Below, piece after piece: positions 1 through 12,713 of a stretch of 64,000 nt of DNA (positions are counted from its first letter, which is position 1; each line of letters starts with the position of its first letter). The stretch is from Trichoplax adhaerens (taxonomy: Eukaryota; Placozoa; Uniplacotomia; Trichoplacea; Trichoplacidae). Location of the stretch: positions 186,001 through 250,000 of the forward strand of contig NW_002060957.1 of assembly GCF_000150275.1 (NCBI RefSeq), in the 5' to 3' direction. The position numbers and the translations under genes were made by a program. The notes beneath the pieces were generated by a model. It searched no databases. It was given only the letters and a program-made list of their open reading frames with translations, and was not told where the DNA came from.

Positions 1-630
1 ATAATTGTGATATTATAGCCATAAGTATATCACTTATTTAATATCGTTTTAACTTAAAAAGTACTAGCATATAGGAATTATGCTGTAACAAAGTGATATA
101 AAATACAGGCTACAGGCTGTATATTATATATTGTAATACGCTATCGAAATGGTTTACTGTTACCAATTTCCTTGGGCAACAGCGTTCCTTAGCAGCGGAT
201 GATCACAATCAAAATCTGTAATGATAGTAAATATAAAATTTAATTTATGGCATCACATTCCTGGTCAAGTGCTGCGATACAGCCATGTAGTGCAGCCGCA
301 ATATACGTACACTTGCAGTAAATGATACAATAATACCTAAATTCTATCATCTCGATGTAGTAGTATTTAATTTATGTGTATATTTGATGTGCAATATTTC
401 ATACAATTCTAAAAATAATGGACCTAGTCTCTACGATATTCCATACGGTACTACATTGTACTATACTCTTATACCAAATGCTAAGTTCGAACATGTAGAG
501 ATTACTTGATAAATAGTAGCTAGAATCTATAGTCTTGAAGCTATTGGGCCTATAGCACTTACAAGTAAAAAGACTAGATATGAAATTTACAATGTTTTTA
601 TACTAGACTAGCTATCTCACTTAAACTTAC

Positions 631-1859
631 CGTTATTGAGTTCGTCCAGTGTTTTATCACTCTCGATCAATGCTGGGAAGTCATTCGTGAAGACGTAAGT
701 ACTGTCATAGTTAGGATTTACCTAAAATCAAAGAGAAGAAAATACCATAAGTATCTTCTACCATTTATGATAGAGCGGACAGAGTGTAGAATGATATGCA
801 TGTTTTGAATGTAGAGCCTATCCTGTATAATAGTAGTGTTGTTACTGCTTTTCACTCATCGGATAAAGTAAATAAGTAATAATTGTAAGGCTCAACATAA
901 AAAAGTACAGGAAGGAAAACATGAACCATCAAGCAAATGCAGTTGTAGTGGGATAGCGATAAGTGTATAGTAGATACTTTTAGAGCTCGTAAATGATGAT
1001 GATGATAAAGTTAACTTGTGTTACAGGCCTTGTTAGCAATGTTGTTGCATTAATGTAAGGGCAATTTCCAAAATTGTTCATTACTATAATAATAGTAATC
1101 ATCAACAATTTAAGAAATTGCCCTTAATTTAATCACTAGCAGTACTACGAGTTGACCATCATAACATTTAATCGGTTCAACCTAGACCTTTGTGGGAAGT
1201 GCAACAATTTTATGGTGAGATACAATTTAGAAGTATTTTTAATCAATCCCCCTACTCATTTATTGCTGAATAAGGTATAACATTTCATAGAATCAGTTTA
1301 CATTACCACTATCAACGGCATGTTGTATTATAATTAACTCGCTATCATGGATGGCATCTTGTATGTGATAAATCAAGCATTCATTAATTACAGTAATATG
1401 AAGGAAGTTTGCATGTAGGTGCCACAATGTTTTCTTATTGATAAAGCCTGTAGCTAATTGATATCCAATGCACATTATAATAAAATCAATAACGTGGAAC
1501 ATAAGTAGTTTATAATAAACTTGGGACTTGGACATGTTCTGTGACTCAATATTGTTCTAATGACAAGTAAACAAGCAGTAGCTAATTACAAGTATTGTTA
1601 TCCATGTTTTTTAATCTGTACTAAGCACGACGTATCTGAGTTATAACATCTCTTCTACTGCACTTACAATCCCATTGGGGCGAAGACCACCTGGCGCAAG
1701 GGCGTTATTTGCATTGATTTGCGATGAATTTTTCTTTTCGCTCGTTTCTCTTCGACCTTGCCAAGGTCTGCTTAATCGTTGCGGCGAAACGATAACCCAC
1801 TCTTGGCGTAAAGGATTGAAACGTAAATGGGGAGTATCACTAATTGCTGATGTCGCCAT
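631..1859 (-). CDS. GALT: Galactose-1-phosphate uridylyltransferase, 5' part (cut by window edge)
   Basis: This enzyme of the Leloir pathway exchanges UMP between UDP-glucose and galactose-1-phosphate in the cytosol. Two exons are seen. Exon 1 (1668-1859, ATG at 1859, 64 codons) reads as the GALT N-terminus, with HLRFNPLRQEWVIVSPQR and RPWQG. It ends at an ATT|GTAAGT donor. Exon 2 (631-721) carries NPNYDSTYVFTNDFPAL, the next conserved GALT block. The join is in phase 0. The catalytic HPH region is not in the window, so the rest lies left of base 1. An upstream in-frame ATG at 1949 would add 30 hydrophobic residues. I prefer 1859 because MATSAIS sits where the family starts. Intron 1 is 722-1667. 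It faces RPRD2 head to head across 2.7 kb that hold a GTAC-rich satellite. Confidence 0.9.
1056..1126. repeat. 71-bp hairpin-forming inverted repeat in GALT intron 1
   Basis: The arms TAAGGGCAATTTC and GAAATTGCCCTTA pair perfectly. Inner segments AAAATTGTT / AACAATTT and ATTACTAT / ATAGTAAT extend the stem almost to the centre. It is the size of a small MITE or a folded intronic element. No coding potential is seen. Confidence 0.7.
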
Positions 1860-3141
1860 GGAATACAATTTCTTGCAAGATAATATGACTATTGTAGCTG
1901 TACTAGTGACTAGGTTTCTGTAAAACAGGGTTAGGAGGTAGTTTTGCACAGATGATTTATGTTGACGTTTAGCCTAGTTGCAGATGGGGCTGCAACTACC
2001 TGCGATAGCACCTGCTGCATTCATTCAGCATGGTGTTGGTGTTGAAGACAGTATAGGTACTCGAACAAGAGGGTAAAAAAAAGAATTATACTGCATACTT
2101 GCTGCATCAATTTGGTAGACAAGAGCAGCGATTGTTAAGCAGTTCAAGGGGTCATTGGGTCAAGTCCTGCACTCATAATTGAAAGGTGATGAGCGTTTAA
2201 TGTAGAACATGCAGCGAAATTGTAGCAGGTAGCTGGTCCTGTTCACAAAATGTAGAATAGAATGGTTTTCCTTTCCTATTTTGACGTAATCCCTGCCTGT
2301 TATTATTGCATTGCGTACGCTGCACAGTGCAGTGCAGATGATGGTCTACTACTGCGCCTTCCTACATCGAGCAGTCTAACCGTGCTGATTTAGCCAGCTG
2401 GAGAATTTGTATGCACGCAGTAAAAAACTTCCTTCCTAGCCGCTATACGTAGGAGCTGTAATACTCGTCAGTAAGACAAATTTTAGATTTCATTCGGAGT
2501 AAAGCAATTTGCATTGGCTACAGGATTCTACTGCTGTATGCACGTCATCGATTTTGGATCCATTGTATGCGTCTGATCGAATTGATCCTCGATTTTGGGG
2601 GTATCAGACTAGAGTCAGAAATTGATTTATCACACCGATCCTGATTGTGTACCCATAGAACACATTATTCTGTCATACAGTAAGCAGACCAGCAAGAAGA
2701 ATGACTGAGAATCACGATGAGCAAGCAGGTAGAAAGAGAAACAGGCTCAAACAGTTGAAAATGAAGCACAGCTAGCTACTGCTGCAGTAGGTGATCGTGG
2801 AGACTCTGGTTGAATAGTACAATACAGTAAGTGGGGTCTCATTTTTTTGGCTGTCGTACACTAGTCCCTAGCAATGAAAAGGATTTGGACCAAATGATTA
2901 ACACTGCCTAGCCCGATAGCATGCATAAAGATACATCTCTACAGCATCTATTTTAGATTGTCCATGATGATCATCCAAATGCGTTTCCACTGGTTGGGCA
3001 TAGTACAGCAGGATGGACGAGTGGAGTAGTAGAGCCGTGGTAGAACGACCAGCAAAATGCCAGACCCCGTGTTTGCTGTTTGGGCACGGAACGGTACCAG
3101 TCCTTTGACTGACGTTTTTCTTTGTTGACGTTGGAGGAACT
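1860..3141. other. 5' flank of GALT, no gene seen
   Basis: Noncoding sequence between the GALT start and the GTAC satellite. It should contain the GALT promoter. I see no exon with conserved coding sequence here. The short reading frames near 2898-3254 lie at the edge of the satellite and look like chance. Confidence 0.5.
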
Positions 3142-4430
3142 ACAGTGTACAGTGTACCGTACAGTGCGGTGCACTGTACAGTACAGTACAAGAAGTGTCT
3201 CCTCGACGAGTGTGAGAGTTCCCTTTTAGGTGTAGTAGTACTCCATTCTGGCACTTTTATGCAACGCTATACTGTAGTCCGCTACGGTAGCGAAAGCAAC
3301 AGCAGCGATAGGCCCCGCTCATTGCGCCATACTGTATTTGAGCAGGAAAATGAAAACTTTTTTTCCCCTTTTTCAGTGTACAGTACTACAGTACAACGTA
3401 CCGTACTGTGCGACACTGTACAGTGTACAGAGTACTGTACTGAGCAGGAAAATGAAAACTTTTTTTTTCCCCTTTTCAGTGTACTGTACAGTGTACAGTA
3501 CTACAACGTACCGTACTGAGCAGGAAAATGAAAATTTTTTCCCCCTTTTCAGTGTACTGTACTGTACAGTGTACAGCACTACAATATCCTACTGAGCAAG
3601 AAAATGAAAACTTATTTCTCACTTTTCAGTGTACTGTACCGTACTGAGCAGGAAAATGAAACCTTTTTTCCCACCTACAGTATTCAATGTACAGTACTAC
3701 AATGTACTGTACTGAGCAGGAAAATGAAAACTTTCTTTCTTTTTCCCCCTTTTCAGCGTACAGTGTACAGTACTACAATGTACTGTACAGTACTGTAAAC
3801 TGTACCCTACTGAGCAGGAAAATGAAAACTTTTTTTCTGTACTGTTGTACAGTGTACAGTACTACAATGTACAGTACCACAATATACTGTACCGGATTGA
3901 GCAGGAAAATGAAAAAGTACTGTACAGTACTGTACAGTACTGTACTGTATTTCCCCCTTTTCAGTGTACAGTACTACAATGTACAGTACTGTACCTTACT
4001 GAGCAGGAAAATGAAAAACTTTTTCTTTTTCCCCGTTTTCAGTGTACAGTACAGTGTACAGTACTGTACAGTACAGTACAGTACTATAATGTACAGTACA
4101 GTATAGTGCCAAAATGTACTGTACACTGTACAGGACCCTACTGAGCAGGCAAATGAAAACTTTTTTTCTGTACAGTACTGTACAGTGTACAGTACTACAA
4201 TGTACAGTACCGCAATGTACTGTACTGTACCGAACTGGGCAGCAAATGAACACTTTTTCACTGTACACTGTACACGGCAAGCGGAAAGTCTCAACACGTT
4301 TTATATGGCTTTGTATGAAAAATGCGTGGCGATTTGGCACACTCTTGTTTCCCCAGTAACGCACGCTACAGTACCATGCCTACAGTGTACAGTACGACAA
4401 TGGACTGTAGTCTGCAGCAAAAGAAACTTT
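3142..4430. repeat. GTAC-rich satellite with 11 copies of a GAGCAGGAAAATGAAAA unit
   Basis: Eleven copies of a core close to GAGCAGGAAAATGAAAA start at about 3340, 3442, 3518, 3594, 3646, 3714, 3812, 3899, 4001, 4143 and 4237. Spacing runs from 52 to 142 bases. Each core is usually followed by a T-run, CCCCTTTTCAG, and then a variable stretch of TGTACAGTACTACAATGTAC-type palindromes. Several reading frames cross it on both strands, but they are translations of the repeat, not genes. It fills the shared 5' region of GALT and RPRD2 and ends about 130 bases before the RPRD2 ATG. Confidence 0.9.
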
Positions 4431-4559
4431 TTTCCTCCTTGACCATACTGCTGGCTCTTGACGACTGGCTAGGCAACAACCAAAACGTTACTCAACAACG
4501 TCGTTGTAGACCTACTGCTGAAAGCAACGCATGACACGATGGTGTAATCACAAGCAATC

Positions 4560-7500
4560 ATGGCCGCCAATTTTGATCAATCTACTTTCCAAGATAAACT
4601 CAACCACCTGACTGGATCACAAGAAAGTGTTCAATCATTATCAAGCTACATTTTAAGCAATGTAATCCATGTCAAATCGGTCCTAACCACGTTGATGCGA
4701 GATTTGAAACAAGGTAAGAGAGGATCATCATCCAATGTAAACACTTCTGCAATAGCATCAATCACACTTGAGCAAAGAGCTGGATAGAATGGCGTTCCTA
4801 CTTGATACACCATGCTACAGTACATGACGACAGTGGAAACGAAAATGTGCAAGACAAGAGAAGAAACAACGCCTCAGCCAGTGGAAACCATGTGCTGAAA
4901 ACCAGTCGTTTTCTCTTCCAGCTAGCATACACATTTCAAAAGGAGAACGCTTCCATCGATCATCGTACGCACCAATTGACTTTCCCTTCCAAGCTAGTCG
5001 TCATGATAGCGCCTTCTTCACCCAATGGTGATGTTATTAACGCATCCAGTGCTCAGATCACATCGAAAGTGGGAATAGCAATGCCTTAAACAGAGTAAAG
5101 ATGCAGTCAACAGTAGTGTTGTATTATACTTCAACCGTTTCCATCAAGTACTGCAATACTGTACAATCGTGTAGAGGATGGAGGAGAGATAGTCATCAAC
5201 AAATCCCTTCTTGATCAGCGTAGTCAAAGCATCTTGATGATACCATCCGATCCTTGTCTACAGAGCTAATTGAACCTTTTGCTCAAACAATCAATAACTT
5301 GCGTTGCCATCCATTTCTACGGATAGTATCATACAGATGCAATTGATAATTATAAACGACCTTGATGGACGGTGATCTGGATTGATCAATTCAGCCATGA
5401 TTGCTAATCCTTTTGTTGATAGACAAACTATCCTGTATTCAGCGCGCATACACAACACTCGATACAGGTCTTGCAAACACTCTCATACATGACACTGGGC
5501 CCATACTAAATGCTATCAAGGCAGTAAGTCAATGTTTCAACTACAAAGCAAGATCCAATCCTTTTCAATCCTACCAACTTTTTTTCCTAGTTCAAACCAA
5601 CAACAGTCCAACACCAAGACATGGATGTACTTACAAAACAAAACCAACGCTTGAATGCTCTTTTCGCCTTCTTTCAAGCTCTCCATTGCTGATAAATTGA
5701 TTCATGAAATCAATACAGTATGCAAGACTATCCCAAATGGAAATTTGCATCTGCCATCAACACTCGCATATCACCAATAGCATTGCTGTCAAAATTCCTT
5801 CTCATAGACAAACTGACAACTTAGACTACCATCGATTATTAATCATAATTATCCTAGTGATTAACGCTGTCTTTTTATACATCATTTGCCTTACTCTTAC
5901 ACGATATTGTCTACATTAGAGACCCTACAGTCTACATCTACCTTTGTATTCAAAATTTGATCTATCTTCAATGCCTCGATAATAAGAGTGATCACGATAT
6001 TGTAATTTTTACAACATGTTACCCTATTGTTGCCTACATGAATAACATTTCATTTCTTGCTGTTTATCGATATTAGCCAAGAAAGACCGTCATATGATCC
6101 TGTTGTATCTCATCAACGATGTACTACAGCATAGTAAAAGGAAGAGCACACGGATCTACGACGAATTTGTCAACGTATTAAACGATGTGGTTACTCATTT
6201 TCGGTAAGTCCATGACGTCCTATACCGTCCTCACACTGTACTGTTGGATCAAAGTCTCATTTTGTAACTTGATTCTTGCAAATAGAGTAGGCATTACCTA
6301 CGACAAAAAAATCCATTCATTTCTTAGTAGACGATTAATGATACATTTAGCCCGTTGATAAAGTGTTGTTTAGTCAGTGCAAGACTTGCTATCTGATTGC
6401 TTTCACATACATATTGGTCATAAGAGTTTATTAGACAAGAAAATTGATATTCAATCAACTCTTATTGATTTACCGGCGTGTAGTGGATCACCATACTACG
6501 TAGCGTATTAAAGGTCTATTGCTACATAATCATTCAGTCATGCTCGTCCTCAATGATGACATACAGCATATTGCTCTCCAACAGACAGTGAAATTCAAAA
6601 ATGGAAAATTGATACTCAAATAACTGATATCTCTCTATTTTCTTACCAATATCATCAGAAGTAATAGCGACACCGCGCAAATTAGACGAATCAAGCGCAT
6701 TTTTAAAATTTGGGAAGATCGTGATGTCGTTACCAAAGCCTGTATAACTAATCTTTATCGTATACTAGGTAATGGCCAATGCTATTGCATTATGATAATC
6801 ATAATAAAATACAAATCGGAAATTAAATATTCGCCTTTGCAAATTTTTATTTATAATTAGATGCAGATCAAACCAACAATACACCAGGACCTATTGAAGA
6901 ATTTAAGGTACCATTGCAACAATGCACTTATTTGACGAATAAATAGCATTCATAATACAGTAGGAAATGCTGAACCACCAACATGTTAACTAAAATAAGG
7001 GAATATTTCTTCTACGATATTATCCCAGTAAAAGTCATAATTCGGCAATCTATGATTAATAACTCACTCAAAGATTACAACATCATCCACCTAAATTAGA
7101 TGCTTATTCTGTTGTCCCGTTATTTGACATGTATTATTATTATTTACCACATATTTCACGTAAAATTGATTAAATGTCATTCTTATCCTAATAGTTATTC
7201 ACCTTGACCGAGTCATGCATGAAATTTCAAAATTACAGTCAAGCTGTCGGCATGAAAGAAAAAGGCGCGTCTGCATTTGATAGGTATACGTCAGAAAATG
7301 TCAAGAGTGTAAAAGGTAACCATAATTAGCCTCAGAGTACAGAAGAATTACGAAAAAGATTGATGATCGTTAATTTTATGTTATCCTTTTATGTACAATA
7401 TAGACCGTACGGAAGGGACCAAATATATCGCAAAATTTGATGAAGCTCGTACCAGATGGTCAGATTATCAAAGTGCTCTAGAAGAGAAAAGCAAAGCCTG

Positions 7501-9428
7501 TATACAAATGATTAAGAATATGAATGATTGCAATGTGTATCACGCTGGCGAATTAGATAAAGTCAAAATTATTGCTAACGTATGTATTGTTATGACTGAA
7601 TAACATGTTCAATACAAATAATCCTGTATGACAATCGATCTCCAATTTCTTTTCGTAGGCTTACAAAAGTTTATTCGATCGTGTTAAAAAAACTAAACTG
7701 AAGTTAGACGATAAGGTATCCACTTTAGCAGATGAACCCATTGTAAGCAAAAAGCCGGTTGAAAATGATAACACACAAGTCCAGGATATGGATTTAGATA
7801 ACAGCGATGATGAAAGAGGCTTTCATGATAATACAACAACGGCATCCCATTCAACAATTACTATAAATCCAGGTATTCCCATACCTCCTGTTGGAAGACG
7901 CGATATCCATCCAATAGCAACGACACATGCCAGACCGCCAAGTATTATACCTCAGGCAGCCGACCGTAGCAATCCAAGCAGTTCAACTTATCTAACACCA
8001 CAATCTAGTACAAATTCATGGCCATTGCAACGTTCAACTAGTGTACCACCCAATGAGCCCATTCGCTATCCGCAAAATGAAGCAACACCGGCTACTCCTA
8101 CAACTGGCATGCGTTATGATGGATTAAATAATCAAGGCCAAGCAGAACCAAGGCATGCCAATTTAGATAGTCGTTTGTTCAACAAGCAACTACCATTACA
8201 ACATGAACTCAAAACTGATCATACAAATATCGATAGTGATAAACCATCTGACGCCAATAATAGCGCTAAGAATGGTAACACCATTCAACAATTAGCTAAG
8301 TTACTTTCGTTGAATAATCCAACTGTGGCAGATAATCAAAATTTACCTCTCACTGATCAAGCTTCTCAGCAGACGGCTGATCACAAAGATTCATCAATAA
8401 CTTCACTATTCTACAATTTATTGCCATCACTGAGAAGTATCACTTCACAAGAGACTGATAGCAACAACAGTAATGAGCATCTTGAAAATAGAAATAGTCA
8501 CAGAAATGAATTTGCCCAATCTATAGGTCAACCTGGCCAGACTAAGCACATTGGCAGCGATGCTGTAGGAGAGCCAAATTTAGGCAGTCAAACAATTCCT
8601 GTTAGAAATACAACATCGTTGGCGACCGGACAGCGTCGCATATCCAACATTGGTAAAGGTCGAGGATCAAAAGCAACTTTTGAAAATAGATCGTTTAAAC
8701 CAAATTCACCTAATAAACATCGAAATAATCATCCCCCTCCAATATCAGCTAAACCCGCTCAGACCGATAAAGGAACAAATAGAATGAGTGATGTACAGTC
8801 TATTCAAACTGTTCATGATGTTAGACCTGCATTTCAACCGCAACGATCTCAATTATTCTATCAAGCTGATGTAAATCAAGGTGCTCAACGTAGCGCTAAC
8901 ACTTATAGAAATGTTCGGCCACCAAGTATACTTCACGAAACAGGTCCTGTTAAATACGACAGGATCTCACCTTCAAGTGAAACCCATCCACCTTTTTATG
9001 GAGGGCCTCCTGCAATATCAGATCATATGCAAGGACAGCTTCCCAAAGTTGGTCCATCAGCCAACCCTTGGCGCGGAAATCGTAAACGTTTACATGGTGA
9101 TACAGCAGATCGAAGACTTTCTCTGCCACCAGACGAATTCTCTGACGTACCAGTTCATTTTGGTGATAGTAGGCCTGGTCACAGGAAACGAACAAAATCT
9201 GAATCTGAAAGTAGTAATAGTGGTTCTCCACAAAGTATACCTGTCCTCCAGCAACATAAACGATCCCCATATCCTCATGGTCATAGTCAAGGCCCTCGTC
9301 GATCAAATATCCATCATCCACGAAGAAGCATGGAAGAAGATCAAGGAAGGCAAATTTCAGTCCTTGATCCTCGCCATCCACCGTTACACCAAAATCGTCC
9401 AAATATTTATCAAGGTCATCATAAATAA
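4560..9428 (+). CDS. RPRD2: Regulation of nuclear pre-mRNA domain-containing protein 2 (CID protein)
   Basis: This family binds the phosphorylated C-terminal domain of RNA polymerase II through a CID and works in the nucleus with CTD phosphatases. Seven exons give 834 residues: 4560-4713, 6077-6203, 6659-6768, 6861-6907, 7195-7315, 7404-7579 and 7659-9428. All phases fit. The CID (roughly residues 5-140) shows LLYLINDVLQHSKRK and RIFKIWEDRDV, as in human RPRD2. A middle helical part has KVKIIANAYKSLFDRV, which points to RPRD2 rather than RPRD1. An acidic DMDLDNSDDE segment follows. The last exon encodes about 590 residues of Ser/Pro/His/Asn-rich, probably disordered tail. Intron 1 (1.36 kb) is the longest. 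The ATG lies just downstream of the GTAC satellite. Confidence 0.93.
4714..6076 (+). other. RPRD2 intron 1, unusually C/A-rich
   Basis: This 1.36 kb intron splits the CID and is poor in G on the plus strand compared with later introns. Open frames at 4802-5089 and 5401-5700 have coding-like composition. I recognise nothing in them, and the CID is complete without them. It could hold an old mobile element or simply carry strand-biased composition near a start site. Confidence 0.4.
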
Positions 9429-12400
9429 TCAGTAATCTCAGTTACGGTATTTCTAAGATACTGTATCAATTATGATTATCTTGTGTCTTGAAATTTCATT
9501 TGTATTTGTGGACGGTTTGCTCATGTTACACTTTATAAACTGTATATATCTGTAATGAAATTTATTGGCTGTTTTATATTAATTTGTATGGCGTTATAAT
9601 AATAACAATCTATCTGGCTGTTAATGGCTAAGCCAAATGTATCTATAAAAATTTTGAAGATACAATGTTACATACAGCTACGACTGCTTCATTTTATTAT
9701 TTATGGAAATTGGCGGTTATCTTTACTGTACATTTTTATCATATCGACAATTAATGTATTGTATATGTAATATGTTAAGTTATACAAAAAATTTGTTATT
9801 GATTCAGAAGGTCTGTTATTTCATAATCGGTTGAAGATAGCAGCTTACAAATGTTATTCTGTCACATCACTGAAATGATAAATGAACTGTCAAAGAACAG
9901 AAAAAATGTTTTTAAGAAAAATTGACCTTATTTCTGCTGATTACTTGAGTCAGAATATCTCTTTCAATATCAGCACGAGCGTTTCTGATAAATCGTGATA
10001 AATAGAGCAGTGATGAATTTCTTCAATCACACGAGTAACTACATACGTACTCATTTATCCAATTGCTAGTGTATTACTGTATGTTGCACAGTAGAGATTT
10101 GATACAAAATACTAAAAAGAGCTACGTAAAAGTATAAATTTAATGTAGTGTAGCGACATTTTCATTGCAGCAATTATATGCTGCGATATTGTAAAACGTG
10201 TTGCAATTCCTTTTTATCTTTAATTTTTGGGGATGTACTACTATATTTGCTTTTAATTGTGTTTTAGACATTAAATCTTTATAATATTGACCTATATAAA
10301 TTGTCTATACCCGTGTACCGATCAAGCATTTGCTGGCTCAGACAGCACTTCTACAATATTTTAATATACGTCTGTAATTAAATTACATAAGCCTTTCCTT
10401 CCTCTCACTGTCATGTATTCAAAATGATACGGTATAACTTGCAATTCACGAGTACTACGAAAGGGTTCAAATTTCTCAAACAATATCAGTCAATATAACG
10501 GTCTTATGTACTTACGGTATTCAAATCATCGGTAATGATAATTATTCAATTCAGTGATAACTTGATATTCTCATCTTGAAAGGATATCGGAATTGTTTTC
10601 ACTATTTATGTTGGGCGATAGTACAGTAAAAACATTTCAGTACTTGCCTCAGCTCGGGGCAGGAGTAGAATAGTCTTTACGGTAATGAATCATGAGAATC
10701 TTCAGTGGCTGTCTAATCAGTGTCCATATAGCAGTAGATTCTACATAACGTTCTTTAGACTATCAAAGTAATTGCATGTATGTCATACGCGAATTTGTGA
10801 CTGCTAACAGATTAGTTAAATCTTCTTAATGATTGCTAACTTCCCGACGAAGCTACTAAATCGTCTATTGTAAATAACTTTGAGATGCCTGCAGAACATA
10901 GTGAGACAGTAATTACAATTCCAGATTACATTGACGAATTTTAAAAATCATTCAAAATTCTTGGCAGTGTACAGATTGCCAACTTATCATAATGTTGCGT
11001 TTTTTTTTTTTGTATACGAAATATAGTTTAATACATCAGTAGTGTTCTAACTACTGAATTAAATCGTTTAATCCAAGTACAAAGGAATCTGTTCGTATCA
11101 GAACTTGCAGCTATCATACGAAATAACTGCCTCTGGATTAAAGAATTGTATTTGCTCTACAATATTGCCTTGCATATCAACAATTAATTAATTAATAACA
11201 TTGTAAAATTTTCCAGTATATAGAATAAACCGTTAGTTTCTTTTAACTTTAAGTGGTTCAGCTGGAATTAATTTAAAGACAGATCAACTTACAATGGTAA
11301 TGTAGTAAAATTATTCTCATTCTGATTGCCTTTAATATAGCCTAGTAGGTAAATTTTGGTGATTCAGCTAGGATCATCGTGAAGATAGATTAATATAGTA
11401 AATATTGTCGCTCTTCTACATCTTATTGATTACTGTAATGGTTTTTATGCTAGTTCACGCTCTTATTACGGATATTACGAGAGAACGTAGAGATTGTCAA
11501 TTCCTACAGGTGTTGAAAATTGATAACTTTATTGTATCAACTCAGAAATATAAATTATGTTAAAACATACAAATTACCCCTTAAAAATAATTGATAACAT
11601 CTGTATAAAAATAGAACTGTTGCATCAACCAAAAATATCGATATCAAGGGACCATTTTATCAGTCTATAATTAACAGTCCAAAATTAAATGAATAACAAA
11701 GTACACTAAATTATACAGATGGACTTAATTATATATAATAAAGTACCAAATTAATTAATTACCCTATTTAAAAATTAAACACGAGATGATTAGTAGTATC
11801 GTACATAGGGTAAAAAAAGAAATACATTTAGTTAAAATTATTTATTAGGCCTCGATTTTTATTGGAATCGTCTATATATAATCCTGATTCCAGCATACTT
11901 TCAGCTATGCTCTTTACTCTATTCCTTTAATCGCAAATCTTATAACTAGAGTATAATATTAGACCTAGAAAACCATAATTGATGATAACCTGAAATTATA
12001 GAGCGAACTAAATATTGCTATTCATTCTATACATTAATGCTACCATCGTGTATAAATCTAACATACTTGTCTATAAAAGTAATTAACGGCGCTAGAAAAA
12101 TGTGATGTTTGTATCTTGATGAAATGTTACATTCCAACATTTAACTAATAATTAATTGGAATATACTAATTATATACAAGATATTTTTATGACATTTTTA
12201 ACGTAAACAATAGGCAATCAATCCCATCCACATTCCACTATTAAGAGTAGACTTACTTAATCTATATCTAATTAATTAAACAATTACTCTATCTACGATA
12301 TTATGATGCAATCAATTATCGGTGGATCTGAATTTAAGGAACTAATCATGGCTATAAAATAGAATTGTTACGATAGTAAGAAAATAGTGATTATAAAGAT

Positions 12401-12713
12401 GTAACAAATAACAAATTCTTCATTCAAGAGCATAAAAATAATATTAACCTACTAAATCATCAAAATCGATATCGTTATCATTCATAAATGATGACGATTG
12501 ATTTTATTACCTAAAATTTAGGACTGATTCACAAGTTTACTCATTAAATTACTGATGATTACCAATCGAATATCATGAGAAAATAAATTCGTACATTCGT
12601 AGTCTGTAATTGCATATTTTCATTCCGATATAGATGTACAGTATTTGTACAAAGTTTCTAGATATCTTCTATGAGAATAATATGATATTATAATGAATTG
12701 CTATATTAATCTA
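9429..12713. other. 3.3 kb gap between two 3' ends, no gene seen
   Basis: AT-rich sequence between the convergent ends of RPRD2 and the SAXO gene. It should hold both 3' UTRs. I found no conserved exon, RNA gene or clear repeat. Confidence 0.5.

Noticed and set aside
1293-1535. Minus-strand 80-codon frame in GALT intron 1
   Set aside because: It lies between two GALT exons that join in phase, and it has no recognisable content.
3340-4260. CRISPR-like array of regularly recurring units
   Set aside because: Spacing is irregular, linkers are themselves repetitive, and the genome is clearly eukaryotic.
3145-4364. Many overlapping open frames on both strands with repeated Tyr/Cys/Thr/Val- and Phe-rich text
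   Set aside because: They are translations of the GTAC satellite. The same peptide pattern appears in all frames because TAC/GTA/TGT/ACA repeats lack stops.
4802-5700. Open frames in RPRD2 intron 1 considered as extra exons
   Set aside because: The CID reads on without interruption from exon 1 to exon 2, and the frames have no recognisable content.
8881-9435. Second plus-strand frame, and minus frames at 8950-9402, over the RPRD2 last exon
   Set aside because: Shadows of a long low-complexity exon. The RPRD2 frame is fixed by homology and by splice phase.
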